Below are positions 1 to 7,083 of a stretch of DNA of 16,378 bases, one piece after another; the stretch's first letter is position 1; each line of letters begins with the position of its first letter. The notes under the pieces were generated by a model. That model saw nothing but the letters and a program-made list of their open reading frames with translations. It was not told where the DNA came from and searched no databases. This DNA comes from an uncultured bacterium. GTDB taxonomy: Bacteria; Verrucomicrobiota; Lentisphaeria; Victivallales; Victivallaceae. Where the stretch lies: positions 1 through 16,378 of the forward strand of contig CASECL010000060.1 of NCBI GenBank assembly GCA_949286445.1. The letters are read 5' to 3'. The translations under genes were made by a program, and so were the position numbers.

Positions 1-132
1 ATACAGCGCATTCTCCATCAGCATCTTGAGGAAACAGATGCGGCGGCGGTAAAGAGCAGGGCAGTTAACGTGTCCTCCGGAACCGCGGTGGGAAAAGAGA
101 CTAATTCAAACCATTCATCGGAAGGCAAATGA
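1..132 (+). CDS. 3' end of an unidentified gene (partial)
   Basis: Reading frame 1 is open from the window edge to a TGA at 130-132 and encodes the last 43 residues of a protein whose start lies outside the window. The piece begins IQRILHQHLEE, which could be a helix, and then becomes a polar tail rich in Ser, Ala, Asn and Lys, typical of a disordered C-terminus. The stop overlaps the next start in an ATGA arrangement (129-132), which suggests translational coupling with the DUF4105 gene and membership of one operon. Nothing in the fragment identifies a family. The coding call rests on the uninterrupted frame plus the overlap. Confidence 0.6.
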   Translation: MQRILHQHLEETDAAAVKSRAVNVSSGTAVGKETNSNHSSEGK

Positions 133-1238
133 GTTTACCTGAACAGGAAAAAATAATTTCATCCGGCGGTCAGCCCGCAGGCAATACCGCACCGGAACAG
201 AATAAAATTGCCGGTGCGGCAGGAGATTTTGACGCTGCGGATAACGGCGGGGAAAAACAGAAATCCGGCAAAAAAGGAAGATTTTTCCTTTACCGCACAG
301 TACTTACTGTCAGCATATTGCTGACTATCTGGGGGTGGGGAGCACTTTTTTACTGTGCCGGTCTGACTGCGCTGGTGATTGGATTTATTGTTCAGATGAT
401 AATTTTAATATTAGGTGTCTGGCGGATAAAAAATCTGGTATATCTCAATTTACTTTTAAATATCGGGGTCTTAGTCTGGTTTATCAATATCAAGCCGAAT
501 CCGGATACCATCTGGCAGATTCACTGGCGGAAAAAACCTCGGGTAAAATGGCTGAATGACCGTCAGTTCACGGTAATTGATATAAGGGACTTCAAATACC
601 GCACGGTGGATGATTTTGATTGTGATTATATTACCCGGACTTTTGATCTGGATAAACTTGAGGGGATGGATCTGGCGGTTTCCCATTGGGACGGCATGCA
701 GAATGTGGCGCATACATTGCTTACGTTCCGTTTTTCGGATGGGTTCAATCTTGCTTTGTCGGCGGAAACCCGGCTGCCGTTCGGCATGGATCAGGCGGCA
801 GTGCCGGGAATTTACAAACAGTATGAAATCCATTATATCTGGTCAACAGAAGATGATATTTTAAAATTGAGGAGCAATTTCCGCAAGGACGAACTTTTTC
901 TCTACCGCACGGCGGCAAACCGGGAGCAGACAGAGAAAATACTGCGGTATCTGTTGAATTATTCCCAGGAGCTGTACGAACACCCCAAGTTTTACAACAC
1001 TTTAACGGAAAATTGTACCACTTCGCTGTTGCCGGCCATCCGGCAGGCGGTGCCGGAATTCAAGTTTGACTACCGCCTGATTATGAATGGTCTTGCGGAT
1101 AAGATGGCTTATGAAAAGGGCTGGCTGGCGCACCGGGAGGGAGAGAGTTTTGCCGAATTGAAAAAACGCCGTCTGGTTTCGCAGTACATTCTGGGTAAAA
1201 AGCCTTACTCGGAGGAAATCCGTCCGGAGGGGTACTGA
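129..1238 (+). CDS. DUF4105 family membrane protein
   Basis: The 369-residue protein has a polar Gly/Ala/Lys-rich N-terminus (about 1-50) and three closely spaced hydrophobic segments (about 52-75, 76-98 and 102-119). A soluble domain of about 240 residues follows. That domain looks like DUF4105, the family also called the Lnb N-terminal periplasmic domain: it carries the Ser-His-Trp near 185, the AHTLLTFRF strand near 194-202 and the hallmark Asn-Cys-Thr-Thr at 295-298. The Cys and the His residues could be catalytic, but the biochemical role of the family is not settled and I assign none. GGAAGG sits 3 nt before the ATG, and the start overlaps the stop of the preceding gene, so this start is well supported. 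The soluble part is probably outside the cytoplasm; this is inferred from the three segments and the family name. Confidence 0.75.
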   Translation: MSLPEQEKIISSGGQPAGNTAPEQNKIAGAAGDFDAADNGGEKQKSGKKGRFFLYRTVLTVSILLTIWGWGALFYCAGLTALVIGFIVQMIILILGVWRIKNLVYLNLLLNIGVLVWFINIKPNPDTIWQIHWRKKPRVKWLNDRQFTVIDIRDFKYRTVDDFDCDYITRTFDLDKLEGMDLAVSHWDGMQNVAHTLLTFRFSDGFNLALSAETRLPFGMDQAAVPGIYKQYEIHYIWSTEDDILKLRSNFRKDELFLYRTAANREQTEKILRYLLNYSQELYEHPKFYNTLTENCTTSLLPAIRQAVPEFKFDYRLIMNGLADKMAYEKGWLAHREGESFAELKKRRLVSQYILGKKPYSEEIRPEGY

Positions 1239-1279
1239 AGTTAAAAGAAGGAAGATATAAGAAAATATCTGACGGGGAT

Positions 1280-1315
1280 ATCCACAGCAAATGTGGATTT
1301 AAGGGGAATTTTTTT
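1280..1315 (+). terminator. Probable intrinsic terminator after the DUF4105 gene
   Basis: ATCCACA (1280-1286) and TGTGGAT (1292-1298) form a perfect 7-bp stem with a 5-nt loop. A run of seven T lies at 1309-1315. The gap of 10 nt between stem and T-run is longer than in a classic terminator, so efficiency is uncertain. Its place, 41 nt after the DUF4105 stop and before purL, fits an operon boundary. Confidence 0.45.
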
Positions 1316-1322
1316 CGGGATA

Positions 1323-1351
1323 TTTACATATATGATTTGAATAATAATAAA
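1323..1351 (+). promoter_or_regulatory. Weak candidate promoter for purL
   Basis: The leader before purL is strongly AT-rich. TTTACA at 1323-1328 resembles a -35 box, but no good -10 box stands at the right distance: only AT-rich AATAAA-like sequence is found around 1345-1351. TATGAT at 1331-1336 is a better -10 but lacks a convincing -35. A promoter is expected here because of the hairpin upstream, but the exact boxes are a guess. I see no purine-riboswitch aptamer in the 139-nt gap. Confidence 0.25.
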
Positions 1352-1377
1352 ACCAAGCAAGAAAGGCTGCGTTATTT

Positions 1378-4341
1378 ATGGATTACAGAATAGAGGTATC
1401 ACCCAAACTGCACTGGCGGGATGCCCGCGGAGAGGGTGTGAAAAAACAGATTGTTGATTTTCTGAATATTCCGGTGGAAAAAGTTCTTACCCGGGATGTT
1501 TACACCGTATCTGCCGACTTGACGAAAGAAGAGGCAAAATCAGTCGCTGAACTTTTGGTAAATCCGGTTCTGCAGTCTTACCGTCTGGATGGCGAACCGG
1601 GGCCGGGTTTTGAGAAACTCCCGGAGTGTGATTATCTGATTGTAGTCGGGTTCCGGCCCGGTGTGACCGATAACGTGGGCAGAACGGCCAAGGCGGCGAT
1701 CGGGGATATTGTCAAACGCAAGCTCAATGACGGAGAGGAAGTTTTTTCTTCCACGGAGTATCTGCTTTACGGCAAACAGCTTGACGCCGAAGCGGCGGAG
1801 CGGATCGGCCGGAAACTGCTGGCCAATGAATTGATTCAGAGCGTGGCAGTATTGACCGGTGAACAGGCGGAAAAATCCATACCTCCCAACCTGCCCCGGG
1901 TGAAGGGAGCCAAGGGCGGCGAAGTACGTCTTTACAATCTGGAGGTGAGCGATGAGGAACTGGTGGAACTCAGCCGCAAAGGTATTCTGGCGTTGACATT
2001 GGAGGAAATGAAGTCAATTCAGAATTATTTCCGTTCGGTGGCGTCTGAGCGCAAAGCGCGCGGCTTGAGCGCGGAGCCGACTGATGTGGAAATGGAAGTG
2101 CTGGCGCAGACCTGGTCGGAACACTGCAAGCATAAGATTTTCAGTGCGGATATTGATTATCTTGATGCCGAGACCGGCGAAAAGCGTCATATTGAATCCT
2201 GTTACAAGACTTTCATCAAGGCCAGCACTAAAGAACTGGCGGGGGAAGTGGATTACCTGGTATCGGTTTTTGTGGACAATGCCGGTGTGATTGCATTCAA
2301 CGACAAACTGGATCTGGTTTACAAGGTAGAGACTCACAACAGCCCCTCCGCGCTTGATCCCTACGGCGGCGCGATGACCGGTATTGTCGGGGTGAACCGG
2401 GACCCGATGGGAACCGGGCAGGGGGCAAATCTGCTGATCAACGTCTGGGGATATTGCCTGGGATCGCCGTTCTCGGATGAATCTGAAGTGCCGGAAGGTC
2501 TGCTCCACCCCCGCCGCCTGCGTGACGGCATTCACAAAGGGGTGATTGACGGCGGCAACCAGAGCGGCATACCTTACGGTTACGGCTGGGAATACTTTGA
2601 TGAACGTTATCTGGGTAAACCTCTGGTGTATTGCGGTACGGTGGGTACGCTGCCCAAAGAGCTCAACGGCCGCAAAGGTTCCGAAAAATCCATTGAACCG
2701 GGAGATTTGATTGTGATGGCCGGCGGCCGTATCGGAAAAGACGGCATTCACGGTGCGACTTTCTCCAGCGAGGAATTGCACAAGGACAGTCCGGTGCAGG
2801 CGGTTCAGATCGGCGACCCGATCACCCAGAAGAAGCTGAGCGATTTTCTTTACGAAGCCCGGGAACTCGGGTTGTACCGTTTTGTGACGGATAACGGTGC
2901 GGGCGGATTGTCCTCCAGCGTGGGTGAAATGGCTGAACAGTGCGGCGGCTGCCGGATGGATCTGGCCAAAGCTCCGCTGAAATACGCCGGTCTTCAACCG
3001 TGGGAAATTCTGATATCCGAGGCACAGGAACGGATGAGTTTCGCGGTCCCCCCGGAAAAGATAGCGGAGTTTACCGACTTGGCGAAACGCCGCGAAGTGG
3101 AAATCTCCGTATTGGGTGAATTCACTGACAACGGTAAATTTGAAATGCTGTACAATGGTAAAACCGTGTGCAGTCTGGATATAAAATTCATGCACGAAGG
3201 TTTGCCGAAGCTCAAGCTGAAAGCAGTGTGGAAGAAACCGGAATTTCCGGAACCGGATTACCGGAACCGCAGTCTTGGTGCTGATCTTCCGGCGATGCTG
3301 GCCCGGCTGAATATCTGTTCCGACGAATACAAGGCCCGGCAGTATGACCATGAAGTTAAAGGTTTGAGTGTGGTAAAACCCTTTGTCGGCCGGGGACGGG
3401 ATGTGGCTTCAGATGCGACGGTAACCATGATTGAACCTCTGAGCAGAGAGGGTGTGATTTTGTCCGCCGGCATACTGCCCCGTTACAGTGATGTGGACAC
3501 CTACTGGATGACGGCTTCAGTGATTGATCTGGCTATCCGCCGGATCGTTGCAGTGGGCGGCGGTCTGGGAGTGATTGCCGGACTGGATAACTTCTGCTGG
3601 CCGGATCCGGTGCAGAGTGCCAAAACTCCGGACGGGGAATATAAACTTGCTCAGCTGGTGCGGGCAAATCAGGCGTTGTATGATTACACCAAGGCCTTCC
3701 GTATTCCCTGTATTTCCGGAAAGGACAGTATGAAAAATGACAGCACCCGCGGCGGGCGCAAAATTTCCATTCCGCCGTCGCTGCTCTTTTCCGCCATTGC
3801 CAAGATGGATGATGTGTCCAAATCTCTGACGCTGGATGTGAAGAAGCCGGGAGATCTGGTTTATGTTATCGGGGACACCTTTGACGAACTGGGCGGAAGC
3901 GAATATTTCGCCATGCTGGGTTTCACCGGCAATAAAGTGCCTGAAGTTGATGCGGAAAAGGCAAAGAAACTGTACAATGCAGTTCACTGCGGCACGGAAA
4001 AGGAATTGTGGCATTCCCTCTGTGCTCCTGCGCTGGGCGGACTGGCGGTGGCATTTGCCAAAATGGCAATGGCGGGACGCCTGGGTATGGATATTGCCGT
4101 GAACAAAATACCGGGGGCGGAAAAGCTGGATGCGCTTACTGCGCTTTTCTCTGAGAGCAACAGCCGTCTGGTAGCCACGGTTGCCCCGGAAAACCGGGCG
4201 GCGGTGGAGGAACTGCTTGCCGGTATCCCCCACGCGGAAGTCGGCGTGGTAACGGAGGAAAAGTTCCTTATCCTTGATGGTGAACGTTTCGCGCTGGACG
4301 CTCTTTTGAGCGCATATAAGAGTACTTTAGCGGAAATTTAA
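1378..4341 (+). CDS. purL: Phosphoribosylformylglycinamidine synthase, PurS-PurS-PurL fusion without glutaminase domain
   Basis: This enzyme makes formylglycinamidine ribonucleotide from FGAR, ATP and ammonia in de novo purine synthesis. At 987 residues it is longer than small PurL (about 740) and shorter than the fused large form (about 1300). Residues 1-75 and about 80-165 each resemble PurS. A linker with LTLEEMKSIQNYF follows (about 205-220), then the two synthase halves. Visible motifs are TWSEHCKHK (His249), KVETHNSPSALDPYGGA (about 316-332), GLDNFCWPDP and GKDSMKND (Gly781-Lys782-Asp783). The usual ETHNHP reads ETHNSP, with Ser322. No PurQ-type glutaminase follows the second half, so ammonia must come from a separate PurQ that is not in this window. 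An imperfect AAAGG lies 11 nt before the ATG. The start is favoured because it begins directly with the first PurS-like strand. Confidence 0.93.
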   Translation: MDYRIEVSPKLHWRDARGEGVKKQIVDFLNIPVEKVLTRDVYTVSADLTKEEAKSVAELLVNPVLQSYRLDGEPGPGFEKLPECDYLIVVGFRPGVTDNVGRTAKAAIGDIVKRKLNDGEEVFSSTEYLLYGKQLDAEAAERIGRKLLANELIQSVAVLTGEQAEKSIPPNLPRVKGAKGGEVRLYNLEVSDEELVELSRKGILALTLEEMKSIQNYFRSVASERKARGLSAEPTDVEMEVLAQTWSEHCKHKIFSADIDYLDAETGEKRHIESCYKTFIKASTKELAGEVDYLVSVFVDNAGVIAFNDKLDLVYKVETHNSPSALDPYGGAMTGIVGVNRDPMGTGQGANLLINVWGYCLGSPFSDESEVPEGLLHPRRLRDGIHKGVIDGGNQSGIPYGYGWEYFDERYLGKPLVYCGTVGTLPKELNGRKGSEKSIEPGDLIVMAGGRIGKDGIHGATFSSEELHKDSPVQAVQIGDPITQKKLSDFLYEARELGLYRFVTDNGAGGLSSSVGEMAEQCGGCRMDLAKAPLKYAGLQPWEILISEAQERMSFAVPPEKIAEFTDLAKRREVEISVLGEFTDNGKFEMLYNGKTVCSLDIKFMHEGLPKLKLKAVWKKPEFPEPDYRNRSLGADLPAMLARLNICSDEYKARQYDHEVKGLSVVKPFVGRGRDVASDATVTMIEPLSREGVILSAGILPRYSDVDTYWMTASVIDLAIRRIVAVGGGLGVIAGLDNFCWPDPVQSAKTPDGEYKLAQLVRANQALYDYTKAFRIPCISGKDSMKNDSTRGGRKISIPPSLLFSAIAKMDDVSKSLTLDVKKPGDLVYVIGDTFDELGGSEYFAMLGFTGNKVPEVDAEKAKKLYNAVHCGTEKELWHSLCAPALGGLAVAFAKMAMAGRLGMDIAVNKIPGAEKLDALTALFSESNSRLVATVAPENRAAVEELLAGIPHAEVGVVTEEKFLILDGERFALDALLSAYKSTLAEI

Positions 4342-4351
4342 AGACTTTGGC

Positions 4352-4380
4352 TTGAATTTTACCGCCACATGATGTATATT
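4352..4380 (+). promoter_or_regulatory. Sigma70-type promoter for rplU (and probably purC)
   Basis: TTGAAT (4352-4357) and TATATT (4375-4380) are separated by exactly 17 nt, giving 4/6 and 5/6 matches to the sigma70 consensus. Transcription would begin near 4387, leaving a leader of about 40 nt. This allows rplU, and purC 27 nt behind it, to be expressed independently of purL. Confidence 0.6.
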
Positions 4381-4427
4381 ATCCGGCTCAACTGAAAACA
4401 ACAACTCAAAATATAAAGGAAAAAGAA

Positions 4428-4742
4428 ATGTACGCAATCATCAAAACCGGTGGAAAACAGTATAAAGTTAAAGCCGATGATTTGGTCGAAGTGGAGAAAC
4501 TCGGTCTCAAGGACGGCGAAAAAGTAGTGTTTGACGAAGTTCTCGCGGTTGGAGAAGAGGGCGGCGACATCAGCTACGGCACCCCGCTGCTCGCCGGAGC
4601 CAAGGTTGAAGCTGAAGTGGTTGAAACTTTCCGGGCGAAGAAAGTCTGGGCGTTCAAGATGAAACGCCGCAAGAGCTATCGCCGTACCATCGGTCATCGT
4701 CAGGGTGTGACCCGGGTGAAAATTACCTCCATTGTCAAGTAA
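4428..4742 (+). CDS. rplU: 50S ribosomal protein L21
   Basis: The 104-residue protein has the full length of bacterial L21, which binds 23S rRNA in the large subunit. It begins MYAIIKTGGKQYKV and carries the conserved basic motif MKRRKSYRRTIGHRQ at about 77-91, both family signatures. AAAGGA (4415-4420) lies 7 nt before the ATG, a strong ribosome binding site expected for a ribosomal protein. The gene lies 86 nt after purL behind its own promoter. The usual partner rpmA (L27) does not follow; purC does, 27 nt downstream. No separate terminator is visible between rplU and purC. Confidence 0.97.
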   Translation: MYAIIKTGGKQYKVKADDLVEVEKLGLKDGEKVVFDEVLAVGEEGGDISYGTPLLAGAKVEAEVVETFRAKKVWAFKMKRRKSYRRTIGHRQGVTRVKITSIVK

Positions 4743-4769
4743 TTACAGCATTGGGGAGCAGGTTTTTCC

Positions 4770-5666
4770 ATGAAATATGACGCCAATGGTTCGCTGATTT
4801 CCAGCGAAATTCCGGAGTTGAAGCTGCTCAACCGCGGCAAAGTCCGTGATGTTTACGATCTTGGTGATGCGCTGCTTTTTGTGGCCACCGACCGTTTGAG
4901 CGCGTTTGATGTGGTAATGCCCAACGGTGTGCCGCGCAAAGGCGAAGTGCTTACGCAGATGTCGGTTTTCTGGTTCGATCTGATGAGCGATGTGCCCAAT
5001 CACCTGATCAGTGCAGGAGTTTCCTCCCGGCCGGAATTGGCGAAGTATGCCGGAGATTTGGAAAAACGCTCCCTGATTGTCAAGAAAGCCTCCATACTCC
5101 CGGTGGAATGTATCGTCCGGGGGTATCTGGTAGGTTCCGGCTGGAAGGATTACCAGAAAACCTCCTGCGTTTCCGGAATTAAACTCAGAAGCGGTTACCG
5201 CCAGGCGGACAAACTGGATCAGCCGTTGTTCACTCCCTCAACCAAGGCGGAAGCCGGAGAGCATGACGAAGCAATCAGTTTTGAACAGACCGCAGAAATT
5301 GTCGGAGCGGAAAAGGCCGGAGTAATCCGGGATATGGCATTGGATATTTATACCCGGGCCAGAGATTATGCCGCCGGCAGGGGTATTATCATTGCCGACA
5401 CCAAATTTGAATTCGGTGAAATAGACGGCAAAATAATTCTGGCCGACGAGGTTCTCACTCCGGATTCCAGCCGTTTCTGGCCGGCGGATAAATACGAGGT
5501 CGGCACCAGTCCGGTAAGTCTGGACAAACAGTTTGTCCGGGATTATCTTGAGACGCTGGATTGGAATAAAACCGCACCCGGGCCGGAATTGCCGCGGGAT
5601 GTGGTAATGAAGACTTCAGATAAATATCTTGAAGCCTACCGCATGCTTACTGGAAAATCTCTCTGA
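4770..5666 (+). CDS. purC: Phosphoribosylaminoimidazole-succinocarboxamide (SAICAR) synthase
   Basis: PurC joins CAIR and aspartate with ATP to make SAICAR in purine synthesis. The 298 residues correspond to the longer PurC form (similar to yeast Ade1, about 300), not the short form of about 240. Visible signatures are FVATDRLSAFDVVMP, LPVECIVRGYLVGSGWKDY, FTPSTKAEAGEHDE, IADTKFEFG and LADEVLTPDSSRFWP. Together these form the ATP-, CAIR- and aspartate-binding surfaces of the family. An imperfect GAGCAGG lies a few bases before the ATG. The gene sits 27 nt after rplU and is probably transcribed with it from 4352-4380; read-through from purL is also possible. The protein is complete, with no visible defect. 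Confidence 0.96.
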   Translation: MKYDANGSLISSEIPELKLLNRGKVRDVYDLGDALLFVATDRLSAFDVVMPNGVPRKGEVLTQMSVFWFDLMSDVPNHLISAGVSSRPELAKYAGDLEKRSLIVKKASILPVECIVRGYLVGSGWKDYQKTSCVSGIKLRSGYRQADKLDQPLFTPSTKAEAGEHDEAISFEQTAEIVGAEKAGVIRDMALDIYTRARDYAAGRGIIIADTKFEFGEIDGKIILADEVLTPDSSRFWPADKYEVGTSPVSLDKQFVRDYLETLDWNKTAPGPELPRDVVMKTSDKYLEAYRMLTGKSL

Positions 5667-5688
5667 TTTCCAGGCCGTTTTTTCCTGT

Positions 5689-5722
5689 CCCGTCCTGCCG
5701 GAAACCTCCGGTAATGGACGGG
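5689..5722. other. Stem-loop just downstream of purC
   Basis: CCCGTCC (5689-5695) pairs with GGACGGG (5716-5722), and an inner CCGG/CCGG pair extends the stem around a short loop. It begins 22 nt after the purC stop, where a terminator would be expected. However, the 3' flank is A-rich rather than T-rich on the plus strand. It may be a transcript-end or stability hairpin; intrinsic termination is not supported. Confidence 0.35.
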
Positions 5723-5910
5723 AAAATAACCAGTCACTGCCGCAGTCGGGGAGAGAATGGGGATGCGGGATAAGTACTGTTTTTCTGAAATCAGTCGTTG
5801 CTGCGGTCAGAGGGAAGAATGGGAGAGTATGGCCGGAAAGAGCGATACATGAAGGTAAGAGGGGGAATTCTCTGCATATCGGCATTTTTTTAAATTTATC
5901 ACCGGATGTC

Positions 5911-5950
5911 CGGGAGAGATATTGGACTGCCGGGAGGGGTATTGGATTGC
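5911..5950. repeat. Two-copy 20-bp tandem repeat
   Basis: The unit at 5911-5930 (CGGGAGAGATATTGGACTGC) is followed directly by 5931-5950, which differs at three positions. A further CGG starts a third unit. It lies about 70-110 nt before the lipoprotein start. Its role is unknown: possible paired binding sites or simple replication slippage. Confidence 0.7.
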
Positions 5951-6022
5951 CGGAACTGGAAAAATGCCGGTTCAAAAAAAGATTTTTCACCAGAAAAAAC
6001 TGTTTTCTGAATAGAGGTTCGG

Positions 6023-7021
6023 ATGAGAAAGTGGTCTTTGTTGCTGTTGCCGCTTATTGCGGTGCTGTTCAGTTTTGGATGTCATTCCACTGATTACTAC
6101 CGTGAACAGGCAGTGGAACGGGCCCGGGCTTACCTGCTTGACCGGACCGGAGATCTCTCTGCCGAAGAAGTGGCTTATATCCGTTATAATCAGCCGGTAT
6201 TGCTGGTGAGTGATATCCTCGGCAGTCCGGGATCGCTGGAAGACAGCAATATAAGCTCAGCATTTTCCCAGATTTGCGTTACCTGGATATTGCCGGAACG
6301 CCGGGATGCCTATATGGTTTTCGGAGTCAGCGAAGGAAGAATGATTGAATGGCAGCCGCGTCAGCTGCTTATCCGCAAATTCGTCAAGACCGATACCGGA
6401 CGGGAAAAAGCGATGAGCGCGGCTCGCGCCTACGCTTTGAACAACATGTATTACGACCTTAATATCCGGCAGTATAATCTGGTTCGCTTCAGCGATCCGG
6501 AAATCATCCGCACCAATTTCCAGCTTCCTTTGAATTCCGACGGACTGCTTACTCCCGAGGAAGAAGCCAAACTTCAGGCCCGCGAACAGTATTCTCTGGT
6601 TTGGCCGCTGCCGGGACGTGGGGACAATCTGCTGATTATTTCCGGACAGAGCGATGCATCTCTTGCCGGCTGGAGTGTTTTAGCTGCCGGAGAGTACACG
6701 CAGGAGGACTTGAAAAAGCATACGGTAGTTGAAACTCCGGCTGAAAACAAGATTTCCGCGGAGAAAAAAGCGGCGGCTGAACCTGCTGCCGTTCCGGCGG
6801 CTGATTCCGGCGTAAAGGCAGAGAAACAGCCGGAAACTGCGGTAAAAGATAATGCCGGAGAAAAATCGGAAGTTGTTCCGGAAGAAAAAACGGCTTCAAG
6901 TGCGGCTGATTCCGGCGTAAAGGCAGAGAAACAGCCGGAAACTGCGGCAAAAGATAATGCCGGTGAGAAAACTGAAGTTTCTCCGGAGGAGAAAACGACC
7001 TCAAGTGCGGTTTCCAAATAA
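6023..7021 (+). CDS. Putative lipoprotein with 35-residue duplicated C-terminal tail
   Basis: I do not recognise the family of this 332-residue protein. It begins with a signal-type segment (MRKW followed by a Leu/Ile/Val run) ending FSFGC, so Cys20 may be a lipidated residue. The -3 Ser makes this an imperfect lipobox. Residues about 25-235 look like a folded, mixed alpha/beta domain, including RARAYLLDRTGDLSAEEVAYI and ISGQSDASLAGWSVLAAG. From about 236 the sequence is Ala/Glu/Lys/Pro-rich and probably disordered. It ends in two tandem 35-residue units (259-293 and 294-328) that differ at four positions, then AVSK. AGAGG 5 nt before the ATG supports the start. It probably sits in the periplasm or on the outer membrane; function unknown. 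Confidence 0.75.
   Translation: MRKWSLLLLPLIAVLFSFGCHSTDYYREQAVERARAYLLDRTGDLSAEEVAYIRYNQPVLLVSDILGSPGSLEDSNISSAFSQICVTWILPERRDAYMVFGVSEGRMIEWQPRQLLIRKFVKTDTGREKAMSAARAYALNNMYYDLNIRQYNLVRFSDPEIIRTNFQLPLNSDGLLTPEEEAKLQAREQYSLVWPLPGRGDNLLIISGQSDASLAGWSVLAAGEYTQEDLKKHTVVETPAENKISAEKKAAAEPAAVPAADSGVKAEKQPETAVKDNAGEKSEVVPEEKTASSAADSGVKAEKQPETAAKDNAGEKTEVSPEEKTTSSAVSK
6797..7006 (+). repeat. In-frame 105-bp tandem duplication in the lipoprotein gene
   Basis: Copy 1 runs 6797-6901 and copy 2 runs 6902-7006, each starting GCGGCTGATTCCGGCGTAAA. The period of 105 bp equals 35 codons, so the frame is kept. The encoded units (beginning AADSGVKAEKQPET) differ at only four residues, pointing to a fairly recent duplication in a flexible linker. 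Confidence 0.9.
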
Positions 7022-7083
7022 ATCACTTGGCGCATAATATTTTCAACTTGTAAATTTTCAGACAGGATATTTGTGGTGCAATT

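Larger units (their letters stand above)
5667..6022. other. 356-nt gap between purC and the lipoprotein gene
   Basis: Apart from the hairpin at 5689-5722 and the 20-bp tandem repeat at 5911-5950, I see no RNA gene or clear promoter. Frames are open across the gap on both strands, but they overlap purC and the next gene out of frame and show no recognisable protein. The sequence is rich in GGGAGAG/GGGAAG-type purine runs and may be an unusually long leader for the gene at 6023. Confidence 0.5.

Noticed and set aside
1239..1377. Possible purine riboswitch before purL
   Set aside because: The short leader holds one simple 7-bp hairpin and no three-way junction with the purine aptamer's conserved core.
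2014..3351. A 445-codon open frame on the minus strand inside purL
   Set aside because: It lies wholly opposite a well-conserved gene, shows no known domain, and results from codon bias that keeps the antisense frame free of stops.
3517..4233. A 238-codon minus-strand frame, also inside purL
   Set aside because: Same reason: low-complexity, His/Arg/Gln-rich product typical of antisense translation, with no ribosome binding site support.
5689..5722. Intrinsic terminator for purC
   Set aside because: The stem is good, but no T-run follows in either direction, so I list it only as a stem-loop.
5629..6093. A 154-codon plus-strand frame bridging purC and the lipoprotein gene
   Set aside because: It overlaps both neighbours out of frame, and the product has no recognisable fold or signal. 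The lipoprotein start at 6023 has a good ribosome binding site and signal peptide.
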